Below are positions 1-7,419 of a stretch of 13,145 bases of DNA, piece after piece. How positions within the stretch are numbered: the stretch's first letter is position 1; the number at the start of each line of letters is the position of its first letter. Source of the DNA: Bacillota bacterium (lineage in GTDB: Bacteria; Bacillota; Clostridia; Acetivibrionales; DSM-1351). Location of the stretch: contig JAEZUC010000081.1 of the NCBI GenBank assembly GCA_023443515.1, positions 1 to 13,145 on the forward strand, read 5' to 3'. The position numbers were made by a program, and so were the translations under genes. Under the pieces are notes generated by a model that was given only the letters and a program-made list of their open reading frames with translations, was not told where the DNA came from and did no database searches.

Positions 1-1145
1 AAAGGTCTGGAACATCCGCTCATTATGATTCCGGCTTTGAATGTACCTGTTTTATCTCTGCCAAGTATCCTCGGTAAATCATATCCACCCTCGCTGTGGC
101 CCAATACAGTAATATTTGAAGTATCTATACCATGTATTGTTTTAAGGTACTTTGCAGCCGCAAAAGCGTCCTCTTCAAATTCCTCAGTCATGGTCAGTTT
201 CGGTAATAACTGTATTCTAACGCCATACTCCAAAGTTCTTTTCTCGTATCTCAAAACTGCTACTCCCTGACTTGCAAGACCAACGGCTAAATCCCTAAAA
301 GGCTTTATGGGACCCAGAGTTTCATCCCTGTCATTAGAGCCTGAACCGTGTACCAGTATAAGTGCCGGAAACGGGCCTTTCCCCTTTGGCATTGTCAGAG
401 TACCGGGAAGCTTCCATTCTCCCTCTCCTATTGTTACCTCCCTTTCCGTATAGTTTACAGAATTGTCGTATGAAGGTTTGGAATATGTAAATTGTGATGA
501 ATCAGCTGCCTGATTAAACTCATCTATTTTTCCGCTATAGTCAAATCTCAGTATAAAATTGTATTTGGCCTGCTGAACGGTGAATGGTATAAATACATTC
601 TGGTGTACAGTATTTTTAGATATAGTCATGGTTTTAACATCAGGCTCAACAACCGAAAATACAGGAACCAGTATAAACTTTAGAAATTCTGTCGTCACAT
701 GCTTTGAGAAACTTTTGCTAAGTAAATTTGAGCTATCTGCAGTTTTTCCGGCTTTAACCAAATCTACGAACTTTACCGAAATGAGTTTAATGTAGTCATC
801 GCATGTAAGCTTTAGTCCAAGCTGGGAATTCAAAACACTTAATGATAAAATTGTCCTTCCCTCTTCAACCTTAACTTTTTCTTTTAAAACCTTCGATTTT
901 CCGTTTAATATAATATTACAACGGTTGATAAAAAGTTTTAACTCATTATTACCCACCTTGACTGTAGTTATTTGCTTTTTAGTGTCCCAGGAAACCTGTC
1001 CCCCCATGGTCTCACAAATAAACTTGACAGGGACGTACATATCTCCTGAAACCGCCTGGTTGTTTCCTTGCTCAGCATATGCAACTGTTCCGCACAGAAT
1101 CAGAATTATCAGTGTTAAGCTGATTAATCTAGTAATTTTCTTCAT
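1..1145 (-). CDS. Secreted alpha/beta hydrolase with N-terminal stalk-like domain (3' end outside window)
   Basis: The reading frame is open for 381 codons from the start to the window edge; the C-terminus is missing. Residues 1-24 are a signal peptide (Lys-Lys, a Leu/Ile-rich core, then AYA before Glu25). Residues about 35-117 resemble the copper-amine-oxidase-like N-terminal (stalk) domain common in secreted clostridial proteins (MYVPVKFICETMGGQVSWD). About 118-210 has the size and position of a DUF3887-type domain. The hydrolase part starts near 235, with an oxyanion-hole motif HGSG at 266-269 and a nucleophile elbow GHSEGG at 349-354 (Ser351). The catalytic Asp and His would lie beyond the window. 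The start has a GGAGG 7 nt upstream; an adjacent in-frame ATG at 1148 is only 4 nt from it. Substrate unknown; probably an esterase or peptidase acting outside the cell. Role in iron uptake is not indicated. Confidence 0.88.
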   Translation of the reverse strand, partial: MKKITRLISLTLIILILCGTVAYAEQGNNQAVSGDMYVPVKFICETMGGQVSWDTKKQITTVKVGNNELKLFINRCNIILNGKSKVLKEKVKVEEGRTILSLSVLNSQLGLKLTCDDYIKLISVKFVDLVKAGKTADSSNLLSKSFSKHVTTEFLKFILVPVFSVVEPDVKTMTISKNTVHQNVFIPFTVQQAKYNFILRFDYSGKIDEFNQAADSSQFTYSKPSYDNSVNYTEREVTIGEGEWKLPGTLTMPKGKGPFPALILVHGSGSNDRDETLGPIKPFRDLAVGLASQGVAVLRYEKRTLEYGVRIQLLPKLTMTEEFEEDAFAAAKYLKTIHGIDTSNITVLGHSEGGYDLPRILGRDKTGTFKAGIIMSGCSRP

Positions 1146-1179
1146 CATTTTTCCTCCATTTATTGTAAATATTACCTCA

Positions 1180-1185
1180 ATTATA
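1180..1185 (-). promoter_or_regulatory. Candidate -10 element for the hydrolase gene
   Basis: A perfect TATAAT on the minus strand lies 35 nt upstream of the start of the hydrolase gene. No convincing -35 hexamer is found 16-18 nt further upstream, so this is only a candidate. The gene is 149 nt from fur, which makes a separate promoter likely. Confidence 0.4.
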
Positions 1186-1227
1186 CACCGACCTATAATA
1201 TATACTATATTAATTTGAATAAATTTA

Positions 1228-1273
1228 AAGGCACAGCAGATAAATATTTTTGTATATTTTTCCACTATGCCTT
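1228..1273 (-). terminator. Weak hairpin downstream of fur, possible terminator
   Basis: On the minus strand AAGGCATAG pairs with CTGTGCCTT (9 bp, one G-T wobble) across an A/T-rich loop of 28 nt. The 3' side is followed by TAAATTT rather than a clean T run, so termination would be inefficient. It lies 21 nt after the fur stop codon and before the promoter of the hydrolase gene. Confidence 0.3.
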
Positions 1274-1294
1274 CTTTAAATATAGTTATATAAT

Positions 1295-1735
1295 TTATTC
1301 CCTGCACTTTTTACATAATCCATAGAACTGTACTCTGTGATCCTTTACCAAAAAGCCGTTCTTTTTGAGAATCTCTTCTTCCAGATTATCCAGCAAATCT
1401 TCCTCAACTTCCGAAACACACCCGCAGGAACTGCAAATAAGATGATGATGTCTGTGATCCTCATTGGGTTTGACCAGCTCATACCTGCTAAAACCGTCAT
1501 CAAAATCAAGTTTATGAACAAGATTGAGCTTATCCAGCAAAACCATAGTTCTGTACACTGTTGCAAGGCCAATTTCAGGATGCTTGGGTTTAACCATGTT
1601 AAACAGCTCCTCGGTACTTACGTGCTGTCCTGAACACTGAACAAGTGTATCCAATATCGCTGCTCTTTGTCCCGTAAATTTATATCCGCATTCCTTTAAT
1701 TTCTCTTTTAAATAGCCGTTGTCACCAGTATTCAA
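1295..1735 (-). CDS. fur: Fur-family metal-dependent repressor
   Basis: The 146-residue protein has a winged-helix DNA-binding half (residues about 8-85, including GYKFTGQRAAIL and HPEIGLATVYRTM) and a metal-binding dimerisation half. It has a His cluster NEDHRHHH at 91-98, a CSSC pair at 101-104 and a second CKKC pair at 141-144, the usual structural zinc ligands of the family. The frame is open up to a TTG at 1753, but that codon sits on the ribosome binding site itself. The TTG at 1735 has AAGGAGGG ending 7 nt upstream and is chosen. It is the last gene of the feoA-feoB-zinc ribbon-fur cluster, immediately after a 52-codon gene. Placement with feoAB and a Fur box ahead of feoA argues for the iron-sensing Fur rather than Zur or PerR, and for autoregulation; this assignment is inferred. 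Confidence 0.92.
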   Translation of the reverse strand: MNTGDNGYLKEKLKECGYKFTGQRAAILDTLVQCSGQHVSTEELFNMVKPKHPEIGLATVYRTMVLLDKLNLVHKLDFDDGFSRYELVKPNEDHRHHHLICSSCGCVSEVEEDLLDNLEEEILKKNGFLVKDHRVQFYGLCKKCRE

Positions 1736-1742
1736 AAGGTAG

Positions 1743-1750
1743 CCCTCCTT
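1743..1750 (-). promoter_or_regulatory. Ribosome binding site that fixes the fur start
   Basis: AAGGAGGG on the minus strand ends 7 nt before the TTG at 1735. It overlaps the last base of the stop codon of the upstream 52-codon gene, so the two genes are probably translationally coupled. A start at the TTG at 1753 would place this site inside codons 2-4. Confidence 0.75.
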
Positions 1751-1908
1751 CAACTATTTCTGCAGGTTTTCCACAATGAACATCCTTTACAGTTTTCACA
1801 TCCCCGCTTTTCTATAAATATTTTACCACATCTTGGGCATTTTGTATTTGCTTTTTTATCCGAATCATATTCAAACTGATATTTACACTGGCTGCATTCA
1901 ACTAACAT
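1750..1908 (-). CDS. Small eight-cysteine zinc-ribbon-like protein between feoB and fur
   Basis: A 52-residue protein with eight cysteines: CxxC at 5-8, CPRC at 24-27, then C37, C40, C43 and C49. The first two pairs form a classical zinc-ribbon knuckle arrangement. The C-terminal GCENCKGCSLWKTCR segment is a separate Cys cluster that could bind a metal or an Fe-S cluster. There is no signal peptide or membrane segment, so it should be cytosolic. The ATG has GGAGG 9 nt upstream. The start lies 17 nt after the feoB stop, and the TGA stop overlaps the fur ribosome binding site, so it sits firmly in the feo operon. It is not the usual FeoC winged helix. The CxxCxxC tail recalls the Cys-rich end of FeoB-associated small membrane proteins, but the membrane anchor of those is absent. 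Function unknown; a role in Fe2+ handling is inferred from position only. Confidence 0.85.
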   Translation of the reverse strand: MLVECSQCKYQFEYDSDKKANTKCPRCGKIFIEKRGCENCKGCSLWKTCRNS

Positions 1909-1925
1909 ATTACCAGCCCTCCTTG

Positions 1926-3749
1926 TCAGACTATCAACTGAGCCAGAACTCCTCCTACCAAAAATGCTATAGCAAAGCTTCCAAGCCAGATTGCAGTTGC
2001 CTCCAGCTTTGACCTTTCCTTAAATATCATAATAATAGAAGCTACACATGGTACAAATAGTGTAATTGTAATAAGGGCCACCAGCATTTGCGGATTTGAC
2101 AGTACCATGTGACTTAGTCCTGCCGCACCGAAGTCTCTTCTGATAATTCCCATTATGAAAACTACAGACGCCTGTTCAGGAAGCTTAAGCCACTGAACCG
2201 TCAAAGGTGATATGGCATTTTCTATTGTCCCAAGGAGACCCGTGTACTGCAAGACCGTTATTAAAACCGCACCAAGAGCAAATATTGGTGTAGCCTCAAT
2301 AAGAAAGGCTTTTGCTTTTACAAAGGTCTTTTTCATAACATTTTTAAACTGAGGCATTCTTATTTGGGGTAAATCTATAAATAACTGCGTAGATTCTCCC
2401 GGAAGGATTTTGTTCATTAGAACTCCTGAAACGCCGAATATTAAAATTAATAACGCGGTATAAGCTATTATATATTTCATTCCCAAAGGAGTCAGCAATC
2501 CTATAATTACACCAAACTGCGCAGAGCATGGAATGGTGAGTCCCAATAAAAAAGTGGCAATTACACGTTCTCTTCTTGAGCCTAAAAGACGGGTTGTCAT
2601 TGTAGCCATAGTTATACAGCCGAAGCCCAGTATAAGAGGTATTATTGCCCTTCCGTTAAGGCCAACTTTTGACAGGGTTTTGTCAGAAAGCACGGCGATT
2701 CGGGGCAGAAAACCTGAGTCCTCAAGTATTGACATCAGCATGTAAAATCCTACTGTCAAAGGTAGCAGCAGTCCTAATATATAAATTACTGTCATTGTAA
2801 ACAATCCGTAATCGCCTATCAACAAACTTCCAATGAATGAATCTTTAGGTATAAAGCTAAGTATTGATTCAATAAAAGGTTTATAATACCCCTCCATTAC
2901 CGTTCCTTCTGTAAAATCAACAACCGTCTGTGCTACAAAAACTCCTATGAACCAGAACATACCTGCCATTATTATCAGTAGCATAGGTATGCCTGTTATA
3001 GGCTTTAGCAGCAGTCTTCCAATGGTTGTTCCCAGACTTGTTCCGTTATATGAATCGGAAAGAACGCTTTCTAAAATTTTGTCCACTCGTTGACGTCTGC
3101 TTTTATAAATCTCTTCCCGTTTTCCGGCAGTCGGAAGGCCCTTTCTTTCCGAAAGTACTTCATCCTCCTCCAAAAGCATTAATGCCTCGGCTTCGGTTAT
3201 TTCGTTCAGGTCGTAACTGTTGATAAGCTCCTGAACTCCTTCTGTTTTTATACCGACCCTTGCATTGGCCAGCTTTTGCTTTATTTCATCCACACCAATG
3301 CCTTTGAGTGCAGAAGTTGCAACAACGTCCACTCCCAATTGTCTTGACAGCTCAGCAGTATCTACCTTTATACCGTTTTTGGTCGCTTCGTCAATAAGAT
3401 TTACGGCAACAATTACTTTTTTGCCCATATCTATAAGCTGTTGGGTCAAAAAAATGTCTCTTTGCATATGAACGGCATCAATCACGTTTAACACCAGGTC
3501 TCCATTTATTATTACATCCCTGGCAACTCTTTCCTCATCATTAAACGAGGATACACCATATATTCCGGGTGTATCCTCAACTATATAATCTCCATAACGT
3601 CCGGTGCTTATATCTACCGTAGTGCCCGGAAAGTTTGATACATCAACGTACATTCCTGTAAGTGCGTTGAAAAATACCGATTTCCCTACATTTGGGTTTC
3701 CTACAAGAACCAGATGCTTTAAATCTTTTTTAGTAATAGTGTTTTCCAT
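1926..3749 (-). CDS. feoB: Ferrous iron transporter FeoB
   Basis: The product is a 607-residue inner-membrane Fe2+ transporter. The N-terminal G domain has G1 GNPNVGKS at 17-24, G2 Thr near 43-44, G3 DTPG at 59-62 and G4 NLID at 117-120. A helical GDI-like linker follows (about 165-240), then a polytopic membrane part with the two Gate regions. The second Gate has the family motif MGIIRRDFGAAGL. The first Gate reads GFGCITMATMTTR, where many FeoB proteins have a GCNVPA-type sequence, and is followed by IPCSAQ. The protein is shorter than the roughly 770-residue enterobacterial form. The frame extends to a TTG at 3770, but the ATG at 3749 has a G-rich site (GGGGG) 5 nt upstream and gives a normal FeoB N-terminus. 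It is the second gene of the operon, 34 nt after feoA. Confidence 0.96.
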   Translation of the reverse strand: MENTITKKDLKHLVLVGNPNVGKSVFFNALTGMYVDVSNFPGTTVDISTGRYGDYIVEDTPGIYGVSSFNDEERVARDVIINGDLVLNVIDAVHMQRDIFLTQQLIDMGKKVIVAVNLIDEATKNGIKVDTAELSRQLGVDVVATSALKGIGVDEIKQKLANARVGIKTEGVQELINSYDLNEITEAEALMLLEEDEVLSERKGLPTAGKREEIYKSRRQRVDKILESVLSDSYNGTSLGTTIGRLLLKPITGIPMLLIIMAGMFWFIGVFVAQTVVDFTEGTVMEGYYKPFIESILSFIPKDSFIGSLLIGDYGLFTMTVIYILGLLLPLTVGFYMLMSILEDSGFLPRIAVLSDKTLSKVGLNGRAIIPLILGFGCITMATMTTRLLGSRRERVIATFLLGLTIPCSAQFGVIIGLLTPLGMKYIIAYTALLILIFGVSGVLMNKILPGESTQLFIDLPQIRMPQFKNVMKKTFVKAKAFLIEATPIFALGAVLITVLQYTGLLGTIENAISPLTVQWLKLPEQASVVFIMGIIRRDFGAAGLSHMVLSNPQMLVALITITLFVPCVASIIMIFKERSKLEATAIWLGSFAIAFLVGGVLAQLIV

Positions 3750-3783
3750 AATATCCCCCAAGCCTACCAATAAATATAACTGT

Positions 3784-4005
3784 TTAGCTCACTTTTTCTA
3801 TTATTATGCGTTCTGCAAGCTTTCTACTAATAGCAATTTCCTGTAGTCTGTTCTGTAATATTATCGGTCCTGCAGGCAGTTTTTCAGAACACTTCAATTT
3901 GGAGCCTTCATAAATGCAAAGTCGTATCGCTTGGGCACGGATATCCTTATCTTCTATACTGACAATTTCAATGGTATCGCCTCTGTTAACCTTGTCTAAT
4001 GTCAA
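3784..4005 (-). CDS. feoA: FeoA, SH3-like partner of FeoB
   Basis: A 73-residue small beta-rich protein of the FeoA family, thought to support FeoB at the cytosolic face. It begins MTLDKVNRGDTIEIVSI, the common FeoA opening, and ends in a region with LQEIAISRKLAERIIIE. The TTG at 4005 is chosen: AGGTGG lies 8 nt upstream. The open frame continues to a TTG at 4038, but that codon lies at about the predicted transcription start and has no ribosome binding site. The two conserved-looking cysteines (30 and 39) are noted without a function. It is the first gene of the feo operon and is preceded by a Fur box. Confidence 0.93.
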   Translation of the reverse strand: MTLDKVNRGDTIEIVSIEDKDIRAQAIRLCIYEGSKLKCSEKLPAGPIILQNRLQEIAISRKLAERIIIEKVS

Positions 4006-4042
4006 ATTAACCGCCACCTTTTTGATAACTATTCTCAATAAT

Positions 4043-4072
4043 ATATTAACTTAAAATGATAATCATTGTCAA
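4043..4072 (-). promoter_or_regulatory. Promoter of the feoA-feoB-fur operon
   Basis: On the minus strand a perfect -35 TTGACA (4067-4072) is followed after 18 nt by TAATAT (4043-4048, 4 of 6 consensus). Transcription would start near 4036, leaving about 30 nt before the TTG start of feoA. The spacer is almost completely covered by the Fur box. Confidence 0.7.
4052..4070. promoter_or_regulatory. Fur box
   Basis: The 19-nt site TAAAATGATAATCATTGTC matches the classical Fur consensus GATAATGATAATCATTATC at 16 of 19 positions, including the whole central ATGATAATCATT palindrome. It covers the -35 end and the spacer of the feo promoter, so iron-loaded Fur bound here would block RNA polymerase. 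Since fur is the last gene of the operon, this also implies autoregulation. Confidence 0.88.
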
Positions 4073-4123
4073 TAAGGTATTGATAATTTGTACTAGACTT
4101 TTTTCACAAATTTTACTACTATT

Positions 4124-4309
4124 TCAAGGCTTATTTTGTTTGTCTTTTACATCATAGCCCTGACAATTGTTCCCCGATGACTGGCGTACCGAAACATAAG
4201 GCAACTGTCTGCCTTTAAAGCCAAAAAGTTTACAGCCGTAAGGCATTCTGGCATCATAAGTAATAAAGTAGTGCTTGCATTTCAGGCAATTGACTTTTTC
4301 CTGTTCCAT
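4124..4309 (-). CDS. Small four-cysteine protein of unknown function
   Basis: A 61-residue soluble protein with cysteines at 8, 11, 26 and 49 (CLKCKHYFITYD, PYGCKLFGFKG, NNCQGY). The spacing suits a single metal site. Short proteins with this CxxCxxYxxTxD...GCKxFGFK...SSGxxCxG pattern are, from memory, widespread and are sometimes called uracil-DNA glycosylase in databases; nothing in the sequence supports that activity, so I give no function. The ATG has TGGAGG 5 nt upstream and lies 12 nt after the stop of the DUF1667 gene, so it is probably the last cistron of the glycerol-3-phosphate dehydrogenase operon. No terminator hairpin is visible between its stop and the Fur box. Confidence 0.85.
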   Translation of the reverse strand: MEQEKVNCLKCKHYFITYDARMPYGCKLFGFKGRQLPYVSVRQSSGNNCQGYDVKDKQNKP

Positions 4310-4321
4310 TAAAACCTCCAG

Positions 4322-4702
4322 TTACAATTTTTCTGCTCTAGAAACCTCCTTGGTTGATATGAGCTTTGCTCCCGTTCCCAAAAGGTCGTTTATAATTACC
4401 TGATGAAATGTAACAGGAGCCTCCAGCCGGATTTTTTTTATTTCATCCAAAGCCACGGCTATCTTTTCTTTTGGAATAGGTTTGTCGGTTCTGACACTTA
4501 CCAAAGGCAAAACGCCGTTTATAACACCCACAGTTGATGTAATGCTTCTTTTTGGGTATTGGATTTCGTTTACAGCGTATTCCTCACCTTTTTTACATGA
4601 AGCATTTTCTACTTGTGTTACTATGTTATTTTCATCGTGGGTAACATTCATTCTGCAACCGTTTGGACAAACTATACAAACTATTTCACGGCTTTTATTC
4701 AT
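4322..4702 (-). CDS. DUF1667 protein, metal-binding partner of the oxidoreductase pair
   Basis: A 126-residue protein with an N-terminal CIVCPNGC motif (Cys9, Cys12, Cys16) and a fourth cysteine in ASCKKGEEYA (Cys36). These four probably hold an Fe-S cluster or another metal. The rest contains the family's conserved basic-then-hydrophobic stretch (YPKRSITSTV) and no membrane segment. DUF1667 proteins are known to follow a glycerol-3-phosphate dehydrogenase-like enzyme and an FAD/NAD oxidoreductase in Clostridia and Thermotoga, the order seen here. The ATG overlaps the end of the upstream gene by 8 nt and has GGAGG 9 nt upstream inside that gene, so translation is coupled. A role as an electron-transfer subunit of the complex is inferred from context. 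Confidence 0.88.
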   Translation of the reverse strand: MNKSREIVCIVCPNGCRMNVTHDENNIVTQVENASCKKGEEYAVNEIQYPKRSITSTVGVINGVLPLVSVRTDKPIPKEKIAVALDEIKKIRLEAPVTFHQVIINDLLGTGAKLISTKEVSRAEKL

Positions 4703-5933
4703 CTATGCATACCTCCAGACCGCTTATATCTTTGAGTTCATGGGATTTCAGCTCAATCCTTACCATTTCGGCAGGATTTAAAGCCATAAAGAATTTTTTC
4801 TTTAATTGTCTTTCTCCATCTTTAAAAACTATTGTTTTTCTTTTTGAAGGATTATTAACCCTCATAGAAAAGGTAATATCCTTGTCTGCGGAAATGGTCT
4901 GGGGAAGCACATATCTTATACCCCTGCCGGCTTTAACCTGAATATCCGATGATATGTTCTTACTACTTTTTATATAGGAAACTGCACTTTTGGCAGCAAG
5001 TTCGCCTTCAGCTGAAACATAGTCAACCAGGTCATGCACCTGTAATACGTTGCCACATGCAAAGATTCCGGGTATGCTGGTCTGCAGGTTTTCATCCACA
5101 GACGCACCGCCTGTAACGTTATCAAGAATTATTCCGGAGTTCAGAGCAACCTCATTTTCAGGTATCAATCCCACAGATAAAATTAGTGTATCACAGTCAA
5201 ATTTTATGGATGTCCCACGTATAGGATCTCCCTTTTCATTGACCTTTGCTACAGTTACGCTTTTAACCCGTTCATGGCCCTCTATGTTTGTCACAGTATG
5301 GCTTAGCAATAGCGGTATTCCGAAATCCTCAAGACACTGGGTTATATTTCTCTGAAGCCCACTGGAATAAGGAAGTTTTTCTACAACCGCCAAAACCTCT
5401 GCCCCCTCCAAAGTCAAGCGTCTTGCCATTATAAGTCCTATATCCCCCGAGCCAAGTATCACTACTTTTTTACCTACCATTATATTTCTGATATTAACCA
5501 GGTTCTGAGCTACTCCTGCTGTAAATACACCTGCAGGACGGGTTCCCGGTATGCAGATTGCCCCTCTCGTTCTTTCTCTGCACCCCATAGCAAGTATAAC
5601 TGCTCCTGCCTTGTAGGTTTTAATTCCGTCCGGGCTTATGGTTGTAACCTCTCTGTTGCTGCTTATATCCTGAACCATGGTATTTGTGGCTATTTCTATT
5701 TTCAGCTTTTTTGCCTCATCTATATATTTTCTGGCATATTCCGGGCCGGTCAGTGCTTCATTGAACTTTACTATACCAAACCCGTCATGAATACATTGGT
5801 TCAGTATACCCCCGGAGACAGGCTCTCTTTCAACCACCAGAATATCGTCTATCCCGTTCTTTTTAGCTTCTATAGCCGCAGCCAGACCTGCCGGGCCCGC
5901 ACCGACTATAACCAAATCTTTATTTATTATCAT
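4695..5933 (-). CDS. FAD/NAD(P)-dependent oxidoreductase, second subunit of the glycerol-3-phosphate dehydrogenase module
   Basis: A 412-residue flavoprotein with two Rossmann folds. GAGPAG at residues 11-16 binds FAD, GSGDIG in the middle (in VVILGSGDIGLIMARRLTLEGA) binds NAD(P), and the C-terminal GIFACGNVLQVHDLVDYVSAEG closes the FAD site. No CxxC active-site disulfide of the thioredoxin reductase type is present, so it more likely passes electrons between NAD(P) and its partners. The ATG at 5933 is preferred over the GTG at 5942 because AGGTG lies 6 nt upstream of the former. The gene starts 19 nt after the dehydrogenase-like gene and overlaps the DUF1667 gene. The most likely job is to carry electrons from glycerol 3-phosphate oxidation; this rests on gene order. 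Confidence 0.9.
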   Translation of the reverse strand: MIINKDLVIVGAGPAGLAAAIEAKKNGIDDILVVEREPVSGGILNQCIHDGFGIVKFNEALTGPEYARKYIDEAKKLKIEIATNTMVQDISSNREVTTISPDGIKTYKAGAVILAMGCRERTRGAICIPGTRPAGVFTAGVAQNLVNIRNIMVGKKVVILGSGDIGLIMARRLTLEGAEVLAVVEKLPYSSGLQRNITQCLEDFGIPLLLSHTVTNIEGHERVKSVTVAKVNEKGDPIRGTSIKFDCDTLILSVGLIPENEVALNSGIILDNVTGGASVDENLQTSIPGIFACGNVLQVHDLVDYVSAEGELAAKSAVSYIKSSKNISSDIQVKAGRGIRYVLPQTISADKDITFSMRVNNPSKRKTIVFKDGERQLKKKFFMALNPAEMVRIELKSHELKDISGLEVCIDE

Positions 5934-5952
5934 ACGCCTCACCTATACTTTT

Positions 5953-7419
5953 TTACTTTACCTGTCCGGTAAACAATTTTGAATTTTTACCTCTAATAGT
6001 TATTTCTTCAGGATTTAATCCTTTTTCATTTTTCAATATATCAACAATTCTGGTCAGGCAGTAACCACCCTGACATCTCCCCATCATTGCCCTTGCCCTG
6101 TATTTTATTCCTGCAAGGGTTGTAACTCCAAGAGGATTATTTACTGCATCAAGTATTTCCTTCTTGGTAATACCCTCACATCTGCAGACTATTTCTCCGT
6201 ATTCCGGACTTTCTTTTATCAAGGCCTGCTTTTGCTCAACAGGTAATTCTTTGAACTGAACAATACCCTTTCTTTGGGATATAAAGTCCTTTTTAGGTGT
6301 CAAATCCTCTTTATTTGCAATTATATCCCGTACCATACGGCTGATTGGAGCTGATGATGTAAGTCCCGGAGATTCTATACCTATAAGATTTATAAGGCCC
6401 GGTACTACTTTTGATTCCTCAATGATGAAATCTCCGAAGCCCCCGGTTTTCGGTCCTACTATTTTCGACCGTATTCCGGTATAGCTGCGTATAATGTGTT
6501 TCATACTAAGGGGTGGAAGAAGTTCCTTTGCTTCCTTGAAAAGTTTGTCCATTACAGTCTTTGTAGCACTGTAGTCATTTTTTGTTTTAATATATTCTGC
6601 ACTGGGGCCGATGAGTATATTTCCTTCCATTGTAGGTGTCAGATGTACTCCAAGCCCTCCGATTCCGGGCCTTGGAACAGGGTAAACAGGCATGTTCAGA
6701 TATTGGCTTGTACGTTTGTCCAATATAAAATATTCACCTCGGCAGGGATATATCTTGTAGCCTGTTTCTCCTGCCATTGAAGCTACCCTGTCCGAGTAGA
6801 GTCCTGCACTGTTAATTATGTATCTGCTGTAGTAATGTGATTCTCCGGCCTTTATGCGGAAAAGGTCACCCCGTTTTGAAATTCCCTTTACTTCGGTTTC
6901 CAGAAAGAACTTAACACCATTTTGTACAGCATTTTCGGCAAGTGCTACCGTATACAGAAAGGGATTTGTTATTGCTGTATTTGGGGACAGCATTGCTCCT
7001 ATCCCTCCAACGTGGGGTTCCAGCTTTTTTACAACATCTTCTCCCACGAATTCAAGGCCTTTTACCCCGTTCTTTTTACCGTTTTCTATTAACTTGTCTA
7101 TTCCCGCAAAGTCGCTTTCATCAAAAGCAACTATCAGCTTTCCTGTTTTTTTATATGGAACATCCAGCTCTTTGCACAGGCTTTCAAAGCCCTCATTTCC
7201 TTCTACGCAAAACTTTGCCATAAGGCTGCCGGGCTTGTTGTTGAAGCCTGCATGTACCACAGCACTATTTCTGCCACTGGTTCCAGCCGCCACATCGCTT
7301 TCCTTTTCAAAAACCGCAATTTTTAATTGGTATCTGGAAAGCTCTCTTGCTATTGCGCAGCCTACAGCGCCTGCCCCAACTATTACAATATCAAATTGGT
7401 TTTGTATATTTATTTCCAT
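5953..7419 (-). CDS. Anaerobic glycerol-3-phosphate dehydrogenase-like FAD enzyme with [2Fe-2S] BFD domain
   Basis: A 488-residue protein of the DAO/GlpA superfamily. GAGAVG at 15-20 is the FAD dinucleotide-binding motif, followed by TSGRNSAVVHAG near 47-58. The catalytic domain runs to about 375. The C-terminal BFD-like domain has Cys412 and Cys414 (VCRCEG) with Cys449 and Cys454 (GRCQGGYC), the ligand pattern for a [2Fe-2S] cluster. It should oxidise glycerol 3-phosphate to dihydroxyacetone phosphate and hand electrons to the neighbouring flavoprotein. L-2-hydroxyglutarate oxidase-like enzymes share the fold and parts of the sequence, so another 2-hydroxyacid substrate is possible. The ATG has GGAGG 6 nt upstream. 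It is the first gene of a four-gene operon. No glpK, glpF or glpP is in the window, which leaves the substrate unconfirmed. Confidence 0.88.
   Translation of the reverse strand: MEINIQNQFDIVIVGAGAVGCAIARELSRYQLKIAVFEKESDVAAGTSGRNSAVVHAGFNNKPGSLMAKFCVEGNEGFESLCKELDVPYKKTGKLIVAFDESDFAGIDKLIENGKKNGVKGLEFVGEDVVKKLEPHVGGIGAMLSPNTAITNPFLYTVALAENAVQNGVKFFLETEVKGISKRGDLFRIKAGESHYYSRYIINSAGLYSDRVASMAGETGYKIYPCRGEYFILDKRTSQYLNMPVYPVPRPGIGGLGVHLTPTMEGNILIGPSAEYIKTKNDYSATKTVMDKLFKEAKELLPPLSMKHIIRSYTGIRSKIVGPKTGGFGDFIIEESKVVPGLINLIGIESPGLTSSAPISRMVRDIIANKEDLTPKKDFISQRKGIVQFKELPVEQKQALIKESPEYGEIVCRCEGITKKEILDAVNNPLGVTTLAGIKYRARAMMGRCQGGYCLTRIVDILKNEKGLNPEEITIRGKNSKLFTGQVK

Noticed and set aside
3750..3770. 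TTG start giving feoB seven more residues
   Set aside because: No ribosome binding site precedes it, and the G-rich site lies just ahead of the ATG at 3749.
4073..4123. Terminator between the four-Cys gene and the feo promoter
   Set aside because: No inverted repeat of useful length was found; read-through into feo remains possible.
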